Below, piece by piece: positions 8,566 to 15,778 of a stretch of 64,000 nucleotides of DNA (position 1 is the first letter of the stretch; each line of letters begins with the position of its first letter). The notes under the pieces were generated by a model. The model made no database searches. It was not told the origin of the DNA and saw only the letters and a program-made list of their open reading frames with translations. The DNA is from Ralstonia sp. UNC404CL21Col (GTDB lineage: Bacteria > Pseudomonadota > Gammaproteobacteria > Burkholderiales > Burkholderiaceae). The translations under genes were made by a program, and so were the position numbers. The stretch is taken from the NCBI RefSeq assembly GCF_000620465.1, contig NZ_KK211140.1, positions 995,964-1,059,963 on the forward strand, in the 5' to 3' direction.

Positions 8566-8715
8566 ATGGACAAGGATAGCAAAGAGGAGTTGCAAGTAAA
8601 CCGGTGTCGGAAGGGGTGGACCGCCAAAGCACTGGTATTGGCGCAGGTCTGCTTTGGAATTGCTGCGGTGTTGAAGGCGGCGACACCGATGCTCAATCGA
8701 CTCTTAGGAGGGTAG
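8566..8715 (+). CDS. Small membrane protein of unknown function
   Basis: 49 residues from the ATG at 8566, preceded by an AGAGGAGG ribosome-binding site, which is why this start is preferred over the longer in-frame opening at 8482. The N-terminus is charged (MDKDSKEELQ) and is followed by a single hydrophobic segment from about residue 23 to 40. I do not recognise a family. It lies between the last phage structural gene and the accessory genes and may be phage cargo. Confidence 0.45.
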   Translation: MDKDSKEELQVNRCRKGWTAKALVLAQVCFGIAAVLKAATPMLNRLLGG

Positions 8716-8840
8716 TCCGCTTCGGCCGCGACCAGCTTACGCAATTGGTCGTGGCCCTTTCGATCCTATTGCTTTTCCGTTGTTGCCAGCTTCGTCCTGA
8801 AAAGATATCGCACGTCAAATGAGGACCATCTCCGGATGGC

Positions 8841-9380
8841 TTATTGACGTTCGTTCTGAGCCTGCGGAGAGACGAATTCGATCTTTACGAGATAGACACC
8901 AAGCGTGCTGACCTTTTCGGTAACGCTGATCGTGCCGCGTTCCGGTAAGGCGTCGAGTTTCCAGAGCGATGCGCAGGTCTGGATAGTTCCGGCACCGCCC
9001 GGATCGACAAACTGGAGCGCCCAGTGGCAGCTTTTCGCCCCTCGTACCCTAGTAAATTCCGTTTGGGCGCTGACCACGCGATCTGCGGTGAAACGCGGCA
9101 GTGCTGTCGCCCATGTCCACGTCGTGAAGGCCCCGTACAGCGCAAAGAAAACAAATTGCTCCACCGGCCCGATTCTGCGTCTGGACGAGGTGTCCGATGT
9201 TGGAAAATCAAGTATGGCAAACAGCGTTGCCACAATTACCCCTCCAGCCAAGGCGATATAGACCCTCGGAAATAGGGACGGCGCGTAGCAATCGCGGGCA
9301 AGAAAGAACGCCGGGTAGACCGACAGCAAAAAAAGGAACAGCAGAGACAGGTCTAGGATTGCTTTGTGGCGGGCCAGCAT
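8841..9380 (-). CDS. Membrane protein of unknown function
   Basis: 179 residues. Three hydrophobic segments are visible (about 10-30, 40-58 and 74-92), then a soluble C-terminal part of about 85 residues with two cysteines (K-S-C-H-W-A-L-Q-F and I-Q-T-C-A-S-L-W), which could be extracytoplasmic. Family unknown. It stands alone in the accessory stretch right of the prophage, 80 bp downstream of the gamma-glutamylcyclotransferase-like gene on the same strand. Its base composition is visibly less GC-rich than the housekeeping genes, which hints at acquisition. Confidence 0.55.
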   Translation of the reverse strand: MLARHKAILDLSLLFLFLLSVYPAFFLARDCYAPSLFPRVYIALAGGVIVATLFAILDFPTSDTSSRRRIGPVEQFVFFALYGAFTTWTWATALPRFTADRVVSAQTEFTRVRGAKSCHWALQFVDPGGAGTIQTCASLWKLDALPERGTISVTEKVSTLGVYLVKIEFVSPQAQNERQ

Positions 9381-9460
9381 TTCGAGTGTTCAGGGGGAGC
9401 GTGTGTCGCCGAAGGCGGAAGGATATGCTGCTGCGCATCTGCCAGTTCTTCGGCCATGGG

Positions 9461-9898
9461 TCAGCGAGGCCGATAGAGCGCAGCGTGCTCGAGCTCATAG
9501 CTCGGCAGAGGGCCCTTGCGAATCAAAGCTGACAACAGTTGATCGTGCGGTTTGACGTATACAAAAGCGCGGGTGAAATCGTTGGCCCCTGCGCTTTGAG
9601 CTGGCGTCACGTCTATCTCCCGGCGTCGATAGCCATCTGCCGCGCTGATCCTCTCCAGCCTGTCCATGTCAGCTAGCACTTGGCCGTCGACGATGAACAG
9701 CTGACCCGTAATGTGTTCACCTTGCCCGGGAGTGTCGATCATCCACGGGGAGTGACGATCTCCAACCAAGTACAAGGGGTACCGTTGCACCGTTCGATAC
9801 TCTCCGGGAATGCGCTGGCCCCGATTTGTCGCGAAGTTGGGGAATCCCTCCTTCAAAGTCCCAAATACGAAAACGATGGACTTATCGGATTCGCTCAT
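9461..9898 (-). CDS. Gamma-glutamylcyclotransferase-like (GGCT/AIG2 fold) protein
   Basis: 145 residues. The N-terminus I-V-F-V-F-G-T-L-K-E-G-F-P-N matches the substrate-binding loop of the gamma-glutamylaminecyclotransferase branch (YGTLKxGxxN). G-Q-L-F-I-V-D follows, and D-M-D-R-L-E holds the probable catalytic Glu. Y-R-R-R-E-I-D-V is typical of the second half. Enzymes of this fold release 5-oxoproline from gamma-glutamyl compounds; the substrate cannot be told from sequence. It is an isolated gene in the accessory stretch. Confidence 0.75.
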   Translation of the reverse strand: MSESDKSIVFVFGTLKEGFPNFATNRGQRIPGEYRTVQRYPLYLVGDRHSPWMIDTPGQGEHITGQLFIVDGQVLADMDRLERISAADGYRRREIDVTPAQSAGANDFTRAFVYVKPHDQLLSALIRKGPLPSYELEHAALYRPR

Positions 9899-10012
9899 CT
9901 CTCACTCCCTCCGCATTTCGATCAACGTTTATCTGTGAATGATTGTAGCCCCCGGGTTTCGTGCTTCGTGCGCCCGTTGCTTCCCCGGGCCGGCTTCAGG
10001 TCAAAACAAGCG

Positions 10013-10948
10013 TCAAGTCGCAAGCCGGTGTGTGTAATACGGCCGCAGCTTGTCCTCAAGAATCGCGTCTATCGCATCGAGGTCGCGCGGCCCTGGGTTC
10101 AACCACGCATCAATGTTCTCCGGCTTGATCGGAATCGGGCAGCGATCGTGCCCGGCCTCGGCAATCTCCGGCGGCGGATCGTCGGTGATGATGGCGAACG
10201 ACAGCAGATCCTTCTCGCCGGGCTTGGTCGCGCGCCAGTGTGACCACACGCAGGCGACGAGCAGCGTCTGCGGCGGGTCGGGGCGGAATTCGAGGATGAC
10301 GTTTTTGCCGTCTGGCCCGGTCACGTTCTCATAGAACGCGTCGACCAGGACTAGGCCGTGCGTGTGGCCGTATTGGCCTTTCCAGAAGCCGCGCAGGTTG
10401 TCGCGGCGGGCGTTGTAGGTGCCGGGGTACTGTTCGTCGTAGAAGGCGGGCTTGCCGGCGGGGCGGCACTGGTAGCGCATCGGTTTGACGACGCGCCGGC
10501 CGTTCTCCATGACCATCACGGGCGCGTACCAGCCGGGGTAGATGCGCGAGTCGCGCGGCTTGAGCTCGGTGCTCTTGAGTTCTTCGAGTTTGCCTTTGGC
10601 CGCCGCGATCTTGTTGGTGGCGATGCGGACGTCTTCAGCGGCCTTCTTGGTGGCCTTGGCGGCGAGGCTCTGTTGGGCTTTCTCCAGCCGTTCGGTTTGC
10701 CTGGCCAGCTCTTGCAGCAGAGCGATCTCGTCTGCGGCCATGCGCGCGCGGATGACCTCGGCGATCTTCTTTTCTTCGTCAGTCTCGGGCGATTCGAGGA
10801 AGTGCACGGTCATCGCCCTGGGCACGCGCATCTTCGGGTTGGCGAAGTACTCCATCACCATCCGCGTGAAATCGTCGAGCGACATGATGGCACCGTACTC
10901 GTGTACGAACCGTCGATAGTCGGCTTCGATCTGGGCGGAGTAGCACAT
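10013..10948 (-). CDS. SOS response-associated peptidase (SRAP) family, YedK/HMCES-type
   Basis: 311 residues starting M-C-Y-S-A-Q. Cys2 is the nucleophile that in SRAP proteins is exposed by Met removal and bonds to abasic sites in single-stranded DNA. Family text continues with Y-N-A-R-R-D-N-L, G-Q-Y-G-H-T-H-G-L-V-L-V-D-A-F-Y-E and D-R-C-P-I-P-I, the last two carrying the expected active-site acid and His. A long lysine/alanine-rich, probably coiled-coil insertion (about residues 80-125) lengthens it well beyond YedK (about 220 residues). It follows a 174-residue unknown gene by 31 bp, and a canonical LexA box lies upstream of that gene, so SOS control is likely. Confidence 0.85.
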   Translation of the reverse strand: MCYSAQIEADYRRFVHEYGAIMSLDDFTRMVMEYFANPKMRVPRAMTVHFLESPETDEEKKIAEVIRARMAADEIALLQELARQTERLEKAQQSLAAKATKKAAEDVRIATNKIAAAKGKLEELKSTELKPRDSRIYPGWYAPVMVMENGRRVVKPMRYQCRPAGKPAFYDEQYPGTYNARRDNLRGFWKGQYGHTHGLVLVDAFYENVTGPDGKNVILEFRPDPPQTLLVACVWSHWRATKPGEKDLLSFAIITDDPPPEIAEAGHDRCPIPIKPENIDAWLNPGPRDLDAIDAILEDKLRPYYTHRLAT

Positions 10949-10979
10949 TGGCGGCTCCCATAGACTGGGCCATCATAGA

Positions 10980-11504
10980 TCAGCGCCGAGCTTTGGCAAT
11001 TCGCTCTAACGCGGCTTCCTCATCGGGAAACCATTTTAGTGGCGGCACGTTGGGCGAAGGGTGTTGCCGTAGCGAATCCAGCAAGACCGCGAGACGGAAT
11101 TGGAATGGTCTTTCGATGCCAGTCACCTCAACCACCGTCGCGACGTAGCGAGCCAAATGAACCTCTTGCCGTAGATACCATATCTCCCAGATAAGCCGAT
11201 GCACATCCGGTGTTCGGTTCCGGCCCCAAATTTCTTTGATCTCGTCGACCGTGAGCCGAGGCGGTTCTTTGCGCCGGCCACCGCCAACACCCGGTCCGAT
11301 TTCTGGCGGCGTGTCGGAAATCTCCATCCGCGATTGCTCGATGGGCTCCCATTTCTCCACAACGCGATAGCGCCCAGGTCCAGGCGCAAAAAACTTTGCG
11401 GCATCTTCCTCGCTCATGTGGTGGCGAGTGGATTTCCAGTTCTTTTTCCCCGCTTCGAGGTAGCGATAGCGGTGGCGGAAGTGGGACGGAGAGGGCGTTG
11501 CCAT
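10980..11504 (-). CDS. Protein of unknown function upstream of SRAP gene
   Basis: 174 residues, soluble, rich in charged and aromatic residues (W-K-S-T-R-H-H-M, V-V-E-K-W-E-P-I-E, L-I-W-E-I-W-Y-L-R-Q-E). I recognise no domain. It is on the same strand as the SRAP gene with 31 bp between them, and a LexA box ends 13 bp before its start codon, so it is probably part of an SOS-induced pair. No clear ribosome-binding site precedes the ATG at 11504; the box occupies most of the leader. Confidence 0.6.
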   Translation of the reverse strand: MATPSPSHFRHRYRYLEAGKKNWKSTRHHMSEEDAAKFFAPGPGRYRVVEKWEPIEQSRMEISDTPPEIGPGVGGGRRKEPPRLTVDEIKEIWGRNRTPDVHRLIWEIWYLRQEVHLARYVATVVEVTGIERPFQFRLAVLLDSLRQHPSPNVPPLKWFPDEEAALERIAKARR

Positions 11505-11516
11505 GATTGCAAAATA

Positions 11517-11532
11517 CTGTATGGATGTACAG
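11517..11532 (-). promoter_or_regulatory. LexA (SOS) box
   Basis: The sequence CTGTATGGATGTACAG matches CTG-N10-CAG with the CTGT/ACAG arms of proteobacterial LexA sites. It lies 13-28 bp upstream of the start codon of the 174-residue gene that precedes the SRAP gene. The fit to consensus and the SOS-related gene downstream reinforce each other. Confidence 0.82.
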
Positions 11533-12073
11533 TATCTGAGGCGCGATCCTACGAGTCAATGTAGACAATGCAGACGTGGACGGAGAGGCACCTAGCAGGC
11601 GGTAGGAGCGCTTCTATGTGCACAGGCTGCCTAGGCGTCATCCCCAGTGGTGAATGTGCCGCTACGCGCGCTCTGCGCAGGCCGGAAGGGTTCTGGTGTC
11701 ACAGCGGAGGAGGCGGGCGTCGCGACCCGGCGCGCGCCGTTGGGACCCCGCCTCACCTGCGCGCTTCATTGAGTCGTTTTTATGCAGGTGAATCAACGCC
11801 TGCACCAGCCCTGCAGCAGGGCGCGGCTGGCCGCGTACAGCGTCGCCATCGCGTGCGGATTTATGCAATTGGCCTATGCGCTATAGGAGCCGCCGTTGCG
11901 CCGACAGACCTGGACCCAACTGGCTACTCAAGTCGGCTGTCGCCGGCCGCAGAATGAGACCCGAAGTCGATACATCACGGTCTGCTGCCGTTGACAGGCT
12001 CCTGCTATCAACTGTGCGACGAGGCTTGAAGGCTGGATGTCACTAGATCTGATGACTTCGGTCAGGAGGACCT
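11533..12073. other. 541-bp stretch without a convincing gene
   Basis: Open frames here (for example 11568-11957 on the plus strand) lack a ribosome-binding site and recognisable protein features. I see no tRNA, terminator or clear repeat. The right end carries the AGGAGG ribosome-binding site (12064-12069) of the short leader frame that follows. Confidence 0.5.
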
Positions 12074-12130
12074 ATGTCAGCGCAGTACTATCTTGCTTCA
12101 GCGCACATCGTTTTCAGAGTCCCAATATGA
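12074..12130 (+). CDS. 18-codon leader peptide, translationally coupled to the next gene
   Basis: ATG at 12074 stands four bases after a perfect AGGAGG and opens an 18-residue frame, MSAQYYLASAHIVFRVPI. It ends in a TGA at 12128-12130 that overlaps the ATG at 12127 of the following gene as ATGA. The following gene has no ribosome-binding site of its own there, so this frame may deliver ribosomes to it. Alternatively it is a chance frame and the downstream gene starts at 12037. Confidence 0.45.
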   Translation: MSAQYYLASAHIVFRVPI

Positions 12131-13164
12131 AATACATCAAGCTGAAGCGCCGGTACGACCCTGCCGACTTTAAGGCAACGCGATACCGTGTGACTCTATT
12201 TCGACCTCTGGGGCTCTATCCTCGCGGCATCTTTTGCTTCCCAGAGGCAATGTTCTACGCGGACGAAGAGATCGTTTTCGCCGTGACATATGGGTCAACA
12301 TGGATGGGAACGTTTGATGACCTTCCATACAGTGAAGTTGACTGGATGCACCCGAACCTAGTGCGACTGCTTGGTGCCATGATGATGGCCGAACGCTTTG
12401 ACGAAGGGATGCGCTGCAGATTCTATGTCGTACCCCATACGGCGTTCATCCTGAACGAAGAAATAGTTCAATTCACTCCCAGTGCCGCCCGGGCAATAAA
12501 AAAGGCACTACTGCGGACGGTGGACAATCGCTTGTGGCCGAAGCATGTACATGACCGGTGGAAGGAGTGTCGAGGCAATGAGTTCTACCTCTTTGACCGC
12601 GAGGAGTTAGAACTCGATGTTCTGCCAAAGCTCTGGGAGAAGGTCTCCATTGAAGACCATCTCTTAATGCGCGGAATCCAGGCGCTAATCAAGTCCGACA
12701 TGCTTGGACATCATTATGAATTCCAGGAGGAAGGGACGATTGCAACTTTTATCGCCCTGGAGGCTTCCTTCCAAATGGTGCTGCGACATCTCAGAGAAAC
12801 CGGAAACCCCAACCCGTCAGCAAAGGACGCCGGGAGCTGGCTGTACCAGACGTTCGATAAGTTGCTCGACATACACAGTGGTGCGGAATTCAAGTATTTC
12901 GAGTCGTTTTACGATCAGCGTGTGCAGACGGTGCACCCTGGGAGTCGCTTTGGAGACATGCCGTTTGCACCTGTCATGGTCGACGACCGAATCCATCTTA
13001 GAGGCGTTCTGCCAAGCATCTTTGCCTACCTGACGCTTGGGGTGCACATGCCTGACTTCTTGAGAGCCGTCGCAGAGCAGCAGCGCTTCAAAGCCCCACA
13101 TGCTTCTGGGCATGGCCCAGAGGGGGGCCTTGACCTGCAAGTGCAGCCTTTCCCCTTGGTTTAG
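12127..13164 (+). CDS. Unknown protein with HEPN-like R-x4-H motif
   Basis: 345 residues from the coupled ATG at 12127 (MKYIKLKRRYDPADF); an in-frame opening at 12037 would add 30 residues without a ribosome-binding site. The protein is soluble and rich in Phe, Tyr and Trp. Near residues 265-290, F-Y-D-Q-R-V-Q-T-V-H-P-G-S-R-F-G-D contains R-x4-H, the RNase motif spacing of HEPN domains, in a helical context (F-D-K-L-L-D-I-H before it, L-P-S-I-F-A-Y-L after it). I do not recognise the family as a whole. Base composition is less GC-rich than the core genes, and it sits among accessory genes beside a repeat element, so horizontal origin and a defence or toxin role are possible but unproven. Confidence 0.6.
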   Translation: MKYIKLKRRYDPADFKATRYRVTLFRPLGLYPRGIFCFPEAMFYADEEIVFAVTYGSTWMGTFDDLPYSEVDWMHPNLVRLLGAMMMAERFDEGMRCRFYVVPHTAFILNEEIVQFTPSAARAIKKALLRTVDNRLWPKHVHDRWKECRGNEFYLFDREELELDVLPKLWEKVSIEDHLLMRGIQALIKSDMLGHHYEFQEEGTIATFIALEASFQMVLRHLRETGNPNPSAKDAGSWLYQTFDKLLDIHSGAEFKYFESFYDQRVQTVHPGSRFGDMPFAPVMVDDRIHLRGVLPSIFAYLTLGVHMPDFLRAVAEQQRFKAPHASGHGPEGGLDLQVQPFPLV

Positions 13165-13184
13165 GGGTTATGCGGGGACCTGGG

Positions 13185-13478
13185 TCGGAAAAAGGTAATT
13201 TCCGTAATCCCATCCCAAAAGCAACGCATCTCTTTGATTTATAACCGCTTTTCGGATTACCTCTAGAAGGTAATGTTCGGTAATCGAAAAGGTAATCCCC
13301 TCGTAAGTCCTTGATTCTTATAGGTCCGCGCAAGGCGAGAAGTGACTCTCTACAAAGGTAATGAGATTACCGATAGGTTACCAATAAATTACCTTTGTTT
13401 GATGACCTGCAAAGCCTTGTCCCACAACGGTTTGCAGGCGAAACGGCTTGAGGGGTTACCGGGATTACCTTTTTCCGA
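13185..13478. repeat. 294-bp MITE-like element: 15-bp perfect terminal inverted repeats, GGTAAT cluster
   Basis: TCGGAAAAAGGTAAT (13185-13199) and ATTACCTTTTTCCGA (13464-13478) are perfect inverted repeats. TGGG flanks both ends directly (13181-13184 and 13479-13482), as a 4-bp target duplication would. Inside, GGTAAT or ATTACC occurs at 13194, 13256, 13269, 13279, 13291, 13357, 13366, 13388 and 13464, often as AAAGGTAAT. GGTTACC occurs at 13376 and 13454. An 11-bp internal inverted repeat, ACAAAGGTAAT/ATTACCTTTGT, spans 13352-13398. No gene fits inside. It could be a non-autonomous transposable element or an iteron/operator array; the first is favoured by the flanking TGGG. Confidence 0.55.
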
Positions 13479-13482
13479 TGGG

Positions 13483-13894
13483 AGGCCAAGACGCGTAGTG
13501 GGCATGTCGTGTCAGCGGCGTTGAGGCGTTGCGTCGATACCAATGCCTATCGACGGGGCAAGAGGGACGTGTGTTGGGGATTTACCCACTGATTCCCCTT
13601 GAGTGGTGGAAGCGCTTGATATTCCAAGCATCTTGGGTCCCCTCCCTCGCACCAAAACTCCCTTGAAGATCAACGACTTGAATTTTCAAATCATTGAAGA
13701 TTCAGCCGTTTTCCCGCGTCCGGCTTTTCGCTCGGTTTGACTTCTTTCTGTCGTTGATGACGGCGGCGGCCTAGCAGACGCCCGCCGTTCTCCAGTCGCC
13801 CACACCTCCATCTGGGACCCACCTTGCTGGAGGCTCCGAGGTCATCCGAAACCGAGGCCCGCTCGGCAGCCGATCTGCCAGCTTTTGAGCAAAC
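13483..13894. other. About 410 bp without a gene between the repeat element and csbD terminator
   Basis: Short open frames on both strands lack ribosome-binding sites and recognisable products. A less GC-rich patch near 13660-13710 contains two copies of TTGAAGAT, about 33 bp apart. I see nothing else I can assign. Confidence 0.4.
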
Positions 13895-13925
13895 AAAAAA
13901 GGCGACCACCCGGTCGCCCTTTTTG
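13895..13925 (-). terminator. Intrinsic terminator of csbD-like gene
   Basis: GGCGACC (13901-13907) pairs with GGTCGCC (13912-13918) around ACCC, with A-runs on the left and T-runs on the right. Read on the minus strand the hairpin is followed by TTTTTT, about 55 bp after the CsbD stop. It could also work on the plus strand. Confidence 0.8.
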
Positions 13926-13978
13926 TCGGCTGCCCACATGGGATGGACGCTAGCGCGCCGCGCCCATGCGCACGCCCG

Positions 13979-14167
13979 TCAGCGGGACTTCTTTGCAATG
14001 TCCTTCGCTGCTTCCTTGACGTCTCCCGCATCCTTGCGAGCTTGGCCGCCGGCCTGCTGGAGGTCGCCCTTCAGCTCACGCGCAGGGTTGTTCGTTGCTT
14101 TGCCTACGGCCTCGTTGACCTTGCCCTTCATTTTCTCGACAGTACCCTTCACTTGATCCTTGTTCAT
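13979..14167 (-). CDS. CsbD family stress-response protein
   Basis: 62 residues from the ATG at 14167, with AAGGAG before it; the longer frame from 14200 lacks this. The text M-N-K-D-Q-V-K-G-T-V-E-K-M-K-G-K and L-K-G-D-L-Q-Q-A-G-G-Q-A-R-K-D-A-G-D is the CsbD signature. These small, highly charged, helical proteins are induced by general stress in many bacteria; their molecular role is unknown. It forms its own transcription unit with a strong terminator. Confidence 0.9.
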   Translation of the reverse strand: MNKDQVKGTVEKMKGKVNEAVGKATNNPARELKGDLQQAGGQARKDAGDVKEAAKDIAKKSR

Positions 14168-14301
14168 GGTCTGCTCCTTTGAAAATGCGCTTTTGCGCAC
14201 TGCGAGTGGTAGCAGGCCGCGTGCCTACGGCGTCGCCAATGCGCGTCGGGCGTGGCGACGCAGCATGAGGACGCCGTATTCGACGGTGCCGAGCAGTTGC
14301 G

Positions 14302-15621
14302 CTACGCGTCCGGCGTTCCGAGCGCTTTATTGATCCGCAGCGCCACCAGCGTCCCGACCACACCTGACAGCAGATACAGGCTCACCGCGCCGAGCCCGAA
14401 CAACGAAGACAAACCTAGCGCCACGAGCGGCGCGAATGCTGCACCGAACAACCAGCCAAAATCGGTTGTCAGGGCTGCACCCGTATAGCGGAATCGGCTC
14501 TCGAAGTTAGAGGTCACCACGCCGGCCGCCTGACCGTAGGACAACCCGAGCAGGCCGAAGCCGACCAGGATGAAGGCGTCCTGGCCCGCGACGCCGCCAT
14601 CGAGCAGCCAGGGCGCCGCCAGGCTGAAGAGGCCGATCAGCACGGCCATTGCCGCCAACGTGGTGCGTCGACCAAAACGGTCTGCAATCAGGCCGGAAAC
14701 CAGCGTACCCACAAACGCGATTGCTGCGCCGATGATCTGGACGGTCAGCACGGCGGGCACACTTTGCGTCTTGCGCAGCGACACCCACGACAGCGGAAAC
14801 ACAGTGACCAAGTGGAACAGCGCATAGCTGGCCAGCGCGGCAAAGGCGCCCAAGAAGATGTTGAACCCTTGCGCGTTCACCATCTGCAGGGTGCTGATCG
14901 GTTCCAGCTGTTCTTCCTCAAGCAACTGCGTGTATTCGTGGGTGACCACCAGCCGCAGCCGCGCAAAGAGCGCCACCACGTTGATGGCGAAGGCGACGTA
15001 AAACGGATAACGCCACCCCCAATCAATGAATTCCTGAAACGTCAGGCTGGTATAGAGGAACAGGAACAGCGCCCCGGCGATGATGAAACCGGTGGGGGCG
15101 CCCAGCTGCCCGACCATGGCGTACCAGCCGCGCTTATTTTCAGGCGAGTTCAGCGCCAGCAAGGAGGGCAGGCCATCCCATGAGCCGCCAAACGCGATGC
15201 CCTGCATGAAGCGGAAGAGCGCCAGCAAATAGATGGCCGAATGGCCGATCGATGCGTACGAGGGCAAGAACGCAATGCCCACCGTGGCCGTGCCAAGCAG
15301 GAACAAGGATGCCGTCAGTTTGGTACTGCGCCCCCATCGGCGCTGGATGCGCATGAACAGCGCCGTGCCGAACGGGCGGCCGATAAACGCGAAGGAGAAG
15401 ACCGTGAAACTGAACAGCAGCCCGGCCAGTTCACTGGCAAACGGAAAGTAGACTGCAGGGAAAACCAGCACCGAGGCGATGCCGTAGACGAAAAAGTCGA
15501 AATACTCCGACGCTCGCCCGATCACGACGCCTATGGCGATCTCGGCCGGGGCAACTTCATGGTGTCCTGGGGCGGGCGGTGCAGTGGGCGACGCGCGATG
15601 CTGGTGGGTCAGACTTGCCAT
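14302..15621 (-). CDS. MFS transporter, metabolite:H+ symporter (MHS) type
   Basis: 439 residues with about 12 hydrophobic segments. MHS-type features are the early E-Y-F-D-F-F-V-Y-G (usual form EWYDF), the loop 2-3 G-R-P-F-G region, and D-R-F-G-R-R-T-T-L after TM8. Proteins of this family take up shikimate, proline/betaine, citrate or related acids with protons; the substrate here is unknown. It is divergent from cyoA across 157 bp and does not appear to be in an operon. Compared with many MHS members, the Asp-Lys-Gly pattern of loop 2-3 is altered (I-Q-R-R-W-G-R-S-T-K). Confidence 0.85.
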   Translation of the reverse strand: MASLTHQHRASPTAPPAPGHHEVAPAEIAIGVVIGRASEYFDFFVYGIASVLVFPAVYFPFASELAGLLFSFTVFSFAFIGRPFGTALFMRIQRRWGRSTKLTASLFLLGTATVGIAFLPSYASIGHSAIYLLALFRFMQGIAFGGSWDGLPSLLALNSPENKRGWYAMVGQLGAPTGFIIAGALFLFLYTSLTFQEFIDWGWRYPFYVAFAINVVALFARLRLVVTHEYTQLLEEEQLEPISTLQMVNAQGFNIFLGAFAALASYALFHLVTVFPLSWVSLRKTQSVPAVLTVQIIGAAIAFVGTLVSGLIADRFGRRTTLAAMAVLIGLFSLAAPWLLDGGVAGQDAFILVGFGLLGLSYGQAAGVVTSNFESRFRYTGAALTTDFGWLFGAAFAPLVALGLSSLFGLGAVSLYLLSGVVGTLVALRINKALGTPDA

Positions 15622-15778
15622 CGTGGAGTCTCCATCGGGATTCGGGGGAGGGGATGTCGTACGGCAATCAAAAAGTCCGTCATCACAAGACCAGAATAGC
15701 GCCTAAACTGCAACGACAAGTCGAAAGATCGTTGGGCCATCCCAGCGCGACGTTAACCAAACGCCACTTCCGAGACCC

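Noticed and set aside
11568-11957. A 129-codon plus-strand frame in the gap right of the LexA box
   Set aside because: It has no ribosome-binding site and random-looking low-complexity composition, and overlaps equally open frames on the other strand.
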